From: Intrasporangium_A sp039812505
GTDB lineage: Bacteria; Actinomycetota; Actinomycetes; Actinomycetales; Dermatophilaceae
NCBI RefSeq assembly: GCF_039812505.1
Contig: NZ_JBDIAQ010000137.1
Coordinates: 1-9,616, forward strand
DNA: 9,616 nt
Direction of reading: 5' to 3'
Shown here: piece by piece, positions 6,589 through 9,616 of the stretch
Layout: each line of letters begins with the position of its first letter
Position numbering within the stretch: the first letter of the stretch is position 1
Notes under the pieces: generated by a model
Seen by the model: only the letters and a program-made list of their open reading frames with translations
Database searches by the model: none
Told to the model about the DNA's origin: nothing
Translations under genes and position numbers: made by a program

Positions 6589-7146
6589 ATGGTTGACCCC
6601 GACGAGCTGACCGACCCCGGGCCCGTGACCGCCGACACCGCCGACTGGACGTGGGTGCTGGCCAGACGATGTCCGGACTGCGGGTTCGACCCCGACGAGG
6701 TCGGTCCGCCCGCCCTCGCGCAGGCCATCCGTGACGCCGGCCAGCGGTATGCCGCCGTGCTCGGCCGCCCGGACGTGCGCCGGCGTCCTGCGGCGGGCGT
6801 GTGGTCGCCGCTCGAGTACTGCTGCCACGTCCGGGACGTCTGCGACCTGATGCGGGGGCGGCTGGAGCAGATCCTCGCCGGCGCGGGCCGGGGGACCGTC
6901 TCGTTCGCCGACTGGGACCAGGACGCGGCCGCGGTGCGGGGTCGGTACTGGCGGTCCGACCCGGCCGTCGTGGGCGCCGAGCTCGCGGGCGCGTCCCGCG
7001 CGGCTGCGGCCGCCTTCGAGCGGCCGGCCGCCGGGCAGTGGGACTGGCCGGGACTGCGCAGCGACGGGTTCGGGTTCACCGCCCGAACCCTGGGCGGCTA
7101 CCTCCGGCACGAGCTGACCCACCACCTGTGGGACGTGCGGGGATGA
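6589..7146 (+). CDS. DinB family protein (putative metal-dependent four-helix bundle)
   Basis: This 185-aa protein starts at ATG 6589, just after a -10 box. It is predicted helical, with the DinB metal-ligand pattern: His80 in WSPLEYCCHVRDV, and His174 and His178 in LRHELTHHLWDV at the C-terminus. The bacterial DinB/YfiT superfamily includes metal-binding transferases acting on small thiols such as mycothiol or bacillithiol; many members are uncharacterised, and this one cannot be assigned a substrate. An N-terminal CPDCGFD (residues 28-34) resembles half of a zinc site or a redox Cys pair and recurs at the start of some actinobacterial DinB proteins. The stop overlaps the next ATG by four bases (ATGA at 7143-7146), so it is translationally coupled to the oxidoreductase. 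It is not related to the DNA polymerase of the same name. Confidence 0.85.
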   Translation: MVDPDELTDPGPVTADTADWTWVLARRCPDCGFDPDEVGPPALAQAIRDAGQRYAAVLGRPDVRRRPAAGVWSPLEYCCHVRDVCDLMRGRLEQILAGAGRGTVSFADWDQDAAAVRGRYWRSDPAVVGAELAGASRAAAAAFERPAAGQWDWPGLRSDGFGFTARTLGGYLRHELTHHLWDVRG

Positions 7147-8204
7147 CGACCAGCGGCTCGACCGGCCCACGACCCGCGGCTCTGCCCGTCCCGCAGATCG
7201 CCGACCCGCGCGAGGCGCCCCCCATCCGCTGGGGCATCCTGGGTCCGGGCGGGATCGCCCGGTCCTTCGCCACCGCGGTCCGGGAGGGCACCGCCTCGAC
7301 CGTCGCGGCCGTCGGCTCCCGGGACACCGCGCGCGCGGCCGTCTTCGCCCACGAGTTCGACATCGAGCGGGCCTACGGCAGCTATGCCGAGCTCGTCGCG
7401 GACGAGCGGGTCGACGCGGTCTACGTCAGCTCCCCGCACTCGGAGCACCATGCCCACGCCCTGCTGGCGCTGCGGGCCGGCAAGCCGGTGCTCGTCGAGA
7501 AGGCCTTCACCCGCAACGCGGCCGAGGCCGGCGAGGTCCTCGAGACCGCCCGCCGGGCGGGCCTGCTGGCGGCCGAGGCGATGTGGAGCCGCTACCTGCC
7601 GCACTACGACGTCCTGCGCCGGGCGGTGGTGGGCGGGCTGGTCGGCGAGGTCGTGCACATCCTGGCCGACCACTCGCAGCGCCTGTACCCCGGTGGCCCG
7701 GCCCGCCTCGCCACGCCGGAGCTCGCCGGCGGCGCGCTGCTCGACCTTGGTGTCTACCCGGTCAGCCTGGCCGACCACCTGTTCGGCGGGCCGAGCGAGG
7801 TCACCGCCCGGGCGCGGCTGACCGACCGCGGCGTCGACGCGAGCACCGCCGTCGTGCTGGGCCAGCCCGGCGGAGCACTGGCGCTCCTCTCGGCCTCGAT
7901 GCTCGCCGCCGGACCGTGCACCGCGACGGTGACCGGGACGCTCGGGCGGCTCGAGCTGGCGAGCCGGTTCTACGCGCCGACGACCATCCGGTGGCGTGCG
8001 CCCGACGGTACGGTGCTCGCCGAGCGGGACGGCGGTCCCGCGTCACACGCCCACGGGTTCGCTTACGAGGCAGCAGAGTTCGCGCGCTGCCTCGTCTCGG
8101 GCCGACTCGAGACCGCCTCGATGCCGCACGCCGCGACGCTGCGGGTCATGGCGACCATGGACGAGGTGCGACGCCAGGTCGGAGTCACCTTCCCCGGCGA
8201 GTGA
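7143..8204 (+). CDS. Gfo/Idh/MocA family NAD(P)-dependent oxidoreductase
   Basis: This 353-aa protein starts at ATG 7143 within the DinB stop; the frame is open further upstream but runs there through DinB coding sequence. Residues ~28-150 form a Rossmann fold: WGILGPGGIAR (30-40) binds the dinucleotide, VDAVYVSSPHSEHH follows, and KPVLVEKAFT (~114-123) carries the catalytic-region Lys120. The family motif is normally EKP; here it is EKA. EAMWSRYLP (~145-153) and GGALLDLGVYPV (196-207) match the dimeric dihydrodiol dehydrogenase-like branch, which oxidises sugars or trans-dihydrodiols with NAD(P). The substrate is not assignable. The first ~25 residues are a Pro/Ala-rich extension. It is the second gene of a two-gene operon ended by the hairpin at 8214-8251, and is likely cytoplasmic. 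Confidence 0.92.
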   Translation: MTTSGSTGPRPAALPVPQIADPREAPPIRWGILGPGGIARSFATAVREGTASTVAAVGSRDTARAAVFAHEFDIERAYGSYAELVADERVDAVYVSSPHSEHHAHALLALRAGKPVLVEKAFTRNAAEAGEVLETARRAGLLAAEAMWSRYLPHYDVLRRAVVGGLVGEVVHILADHSQRLYPGGPARLATPELAGGALLDLGVYPVSLADHLFGGPSEVTARARLTDRGVDASTAVVLGQPGGALALLSASMLAAGPCTATVTGTLGRLELASRFYAPTTIRWRAPDGTVLAERDGGPASHAHGFAYEAAEFARCLVSGRLETASMPHAATLRVMATMDEVRRQVGVTFPGE

Positions 8205-8213
8205 CCACCACCA

Positions 8214-8251
8214 GGGGTATGCCGCTGGGCCGGCGTCCGGCGGCATACCCC
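8214..8251 (+). terminator. Strong 12-bp terminator hairpin
   Basis: GGGGTATGCCGC (8214-8225) pairs perfectly with GCGGCATACCCC (8240-8251) over a 14-nt loop, starting 9 nt after the oxidoreductase stop. There is no T-run, only CCTTCCC after it. This fits a U-less actinobacterial terminator that insulates the regulator gene downstream. Confidence 0.75.
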
Positions 8252-8301
8252 CTTCCCGTCGGGCTGAGCCGGCGGCTCTGGCCGGGCGGCGCTCCGGCGT
8301 C

Positions 8302-8307
8302 TACGCT
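8302..8307 (+). promoter_or_regulatory. Candidate -10 box TACGCT for the GAF regulator
   Basis: TACGCT fits the TAnnnT pattern and lies between the terminator and the regulator gene, giving a leader of about 48 nt. A second match, TACCGT at 8335-8340, would start transcription inside the ribosome site and is less likely. No convincing -35 was found for either. Confidence 0.35.
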
Positions 8308-8361
8308 GGTCCCCACCACGGCCCGTGGCGTCAGTACCGTCCGCCCGAAGGAGATGGTGCC

Positions 8362-9588
8362 GTGCAGTCCGGTGCGGGGGCTCTCCTCGACGGCTCGCTG
8401 CGCACCCACGCCCTGAGGCTGACCCGCGTCTGGGCGTCCTGGCTGGAGACGCAGTCCGGGGACCGGTACCAGCTGCCCGTGCGCGACCTGCCGGTGCGCG
8501 ACCTGGTGGTGCGCTCGTGGGAGCGCACCCGCGCCCTCGGCGTCGACCCCGAGCAGGGGCAGGCCCCCGAGCCGCTGGCCCTGGCAGAGGTCGAGCGGCG
8601 GCGGCAGGCGTCCGGGCTCGGGCCCGTCGTCGACGTGCTTCGCACCGCGCTCATGGCGGGCATGGCAGACACCCAGCAGGTCATGATCGTCACCGACCCC
8701 GACGCCGTCGTGCTGTGGCGGGAGGCCGCCAACCCCGTCCGGCACCGGGCCGACCGGCTGGGCTTCACCATCGGGGCGCGCTGGTCCGAGCGGAGCGTGG
8801 GCACCAACGCCATCGGTACCGCCCTGGCCGACGACGCCCCCGTCCAGCTGTTCGCCGCCGAGCACTTCGTCAAGAGCCACCACGCCTGGACCTGTGCGGC
8901 CAGCCCGGTCCGCGACCCGCGCACGGGGGTCGTGCTCGGGATCGTGAACGTCTCCGGGCCGGCCGCCACGTTCCACCCCATGACGATGGCGCTGGTCTCC
9001 ACCGCGGCCCGGCTGGCCGAGTCGACCCTGTGGTGCGCCCACGAGCAGCGGCTGGGGGCCCTGCGCCAGGTGGCCGCGCCGATCCTCGCGCGGATCGACG
9101 GTCCCGGGCTCGTCATCGACGACCACGGCTGGGTGGCGGCCGTCTCGGGGCTGCCGCCGTGCGAGCGGGTCGCGGCCCCGGCGCCGGGCGAGCCGGTGGC
9201 CGTGCACGGCCTGGGCGCGTGCTGGCCCGAGCCGGTACCCGGCGGCTGGCTGCTGCGGGCCGGTCACGGCGCGAGCCGGTCCGCCGTCACCCTGCGGCTG
9301 GTCCGGGCCGGCCCGCAGATGCGGCTGCACGTCACGACCGCCGGACCGCAGGGCGAGCTGTGCTGGGAGCAGGCCATCTCGCCCCGGCACGTCGACATCG
9401 TGACCGCGCTCGGGCGTCATCCGGACGGGTTGGACGCCGCGGGCCTGGCCGGCGTGCTCTACGGCGACCCGACCCGGGTCGTGACGGTGCGCGCGGAGAT
9501 GGCCCGGCTGCGCCGCGTGCTCGGCGGGCTGATGCTCGCCCGGCCGTACCGGCTGGCGTCCGGGGTCGTGCTGGCCACGGCCGACTGA
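8362..9588 (+). CDS. AcoR-like GAF-domain transcriptional regulator without AAA+ domain
   Basis: This 408-aa protein starts at GTG 8362, with GAAGGAG at 8347-8353 and an 8-nt spacer; the longer open frame upstream runs through the oxidoreductase gene. Residues ~45-62 contain the VRSWERTRALGVDP signature typical of AcoR-family N-termini. A GAF sensor domain spans ~95-222, with SVGTNAIGTAL (145-155), AAEHFVKSHHAWTCAASPVRDP and LGIVNVSGP. Residues ~232-315 may be a degenerate PAS-like region. Residues ~338-405 resemble a winged helix, with a predicted recognition segment around TRVVTVRAEMARLRRVLGG. Classical AcoR proteins carry a sigma-54 AAA+ module and Fis helix-turn-helix; both are absent, as expected in actinobacteria lacking sigma-54. 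Such regulators often sit beside aldehyde or alcohol dehydrogenase genes, which would lie past the window end if so. A 15-bp near-perfect tandem duplication (LPVRD LPVRD) lies at 8476-8505. Confidence 0.87.
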   Translation: MQSGAGALLDGSLRTHALRLTRVWASWLETQSGDRYQLPVRDLPVRDLVVRSWERTRALGVDPEQGQAPEPLALAEVERRRQASGLGPVVDVLRTALMAGMADTQQVMIVTDPDAVVLWREAANPVRHRADRLGFTIGARWSERSVGTNAIGTALADDAPVQLFAAEHFVKSHHAWTCAASPVRDPRTGVVLGIVNVSGPAATFHPMTMALVSTAARLAESTLWCAHEQRLGALRQVAAPILARIDGPGLVIDDHGWVAAVSGLPPCERVAAPAPGEPVAVHGLGACWPEPVPGGWLLRAGHGASRSAVTLRLVRAGPQMRLHVTTAGPQGELCWEQAISPRHVDIVTALGRHPDGLDAAGLAGVLYGDPTRVVTVRAEMARLRRVLGGLMLARPYRLASGVVLATAD

Positions 9589-9616
9589 CCTGTTCGGACC
9601 GACCCACCGGACGCGG

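Noticed and set aside
8185..9420. 411-codon minus strand frame opposite the GAF regulator
   Set aside because: The composition is typical of an antisense shadow, and the + frame has clear GAF motifs and a ribosome site.
1..9616. CRISPR array, transposon ends, tRNA or rRNA genes
   Set aside because: No regularly spaced repeats, transposase or integrase motifs, or tRNA-like cloverleaf with a CCA region were seen. The Craspase comparison therefore rests on protein types only.
9589..9616. Terminal 28 bases after the GAF regulator
   Set aside because: Too short to hold a recognisable terminator or gene start.

Overview
The window is very GC-rich, codes densely with GC-ending codons, and uses short ATGA overlaps between genes. 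Two starts look leaderless behind TAnnnT -10 boxes. Together with the protein families present, this points to a high-GC actinobacterium, plausibly of the Micrococcales type. The genus cannot be fixed from the sequence alone.

Layout. (1) Positions 1-4767, all on +: four tightly packed genes. These are a subtilisin-like S8 peptidase (5' end outside the window), an ECF-like sigma factor starting in an ATGA overlap, a 163-aa protein with a helical N-terminus and a probable carboxypeptidase-regulatory-like beta domain, and an 848-aa TPR-CHAT protein with an intact His/Cys dyad. (2) Positions 4768-5234: a 467-bp gap between convergent genes. It holds an AT-rich island, competing hairpins and a cytosine-loop structure resembling the actinobacterial 6C small RNA. 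(3) Positions 5235-6479 on -: a membrane-anchored diacylglycerol kinase-family lipid kinase. (4) Positions 6589-8204 on +: a DinB-fold protein overlapping a Gfo/Idh/MocA oxidoreductase, closed by a strong 12-bp terminator hairpin. (5) Positions 8362-9588 on +: an AcoR-like GAF regulator with a C-terminal winged-helix-like segment and no sigma-54 AAA+ domain.

The most interesting part is the first operon. A sigma factor is cotranscribed with a small protein of unknown role and two unrelated proteases (S8 serine and TPR-CHAT cysteine). This parallels the type III-E CRISPR 'Craspase' logic, in which the TPR-CHAT protease Csx29 cleaves Csx30, which controls an ECF sigma factor. No CRISPR array or gRAMP effector is visible here. 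A reasonable hypothesis is a CRISPR-independent, protease-gated transcriptional switch for stress, phage defence or cell death. The catalytic residues and operon structure are seen directly; the cascade itself is inference. The genes from 5235 onward look like ordinary housekeeping or metabolic chromosome.
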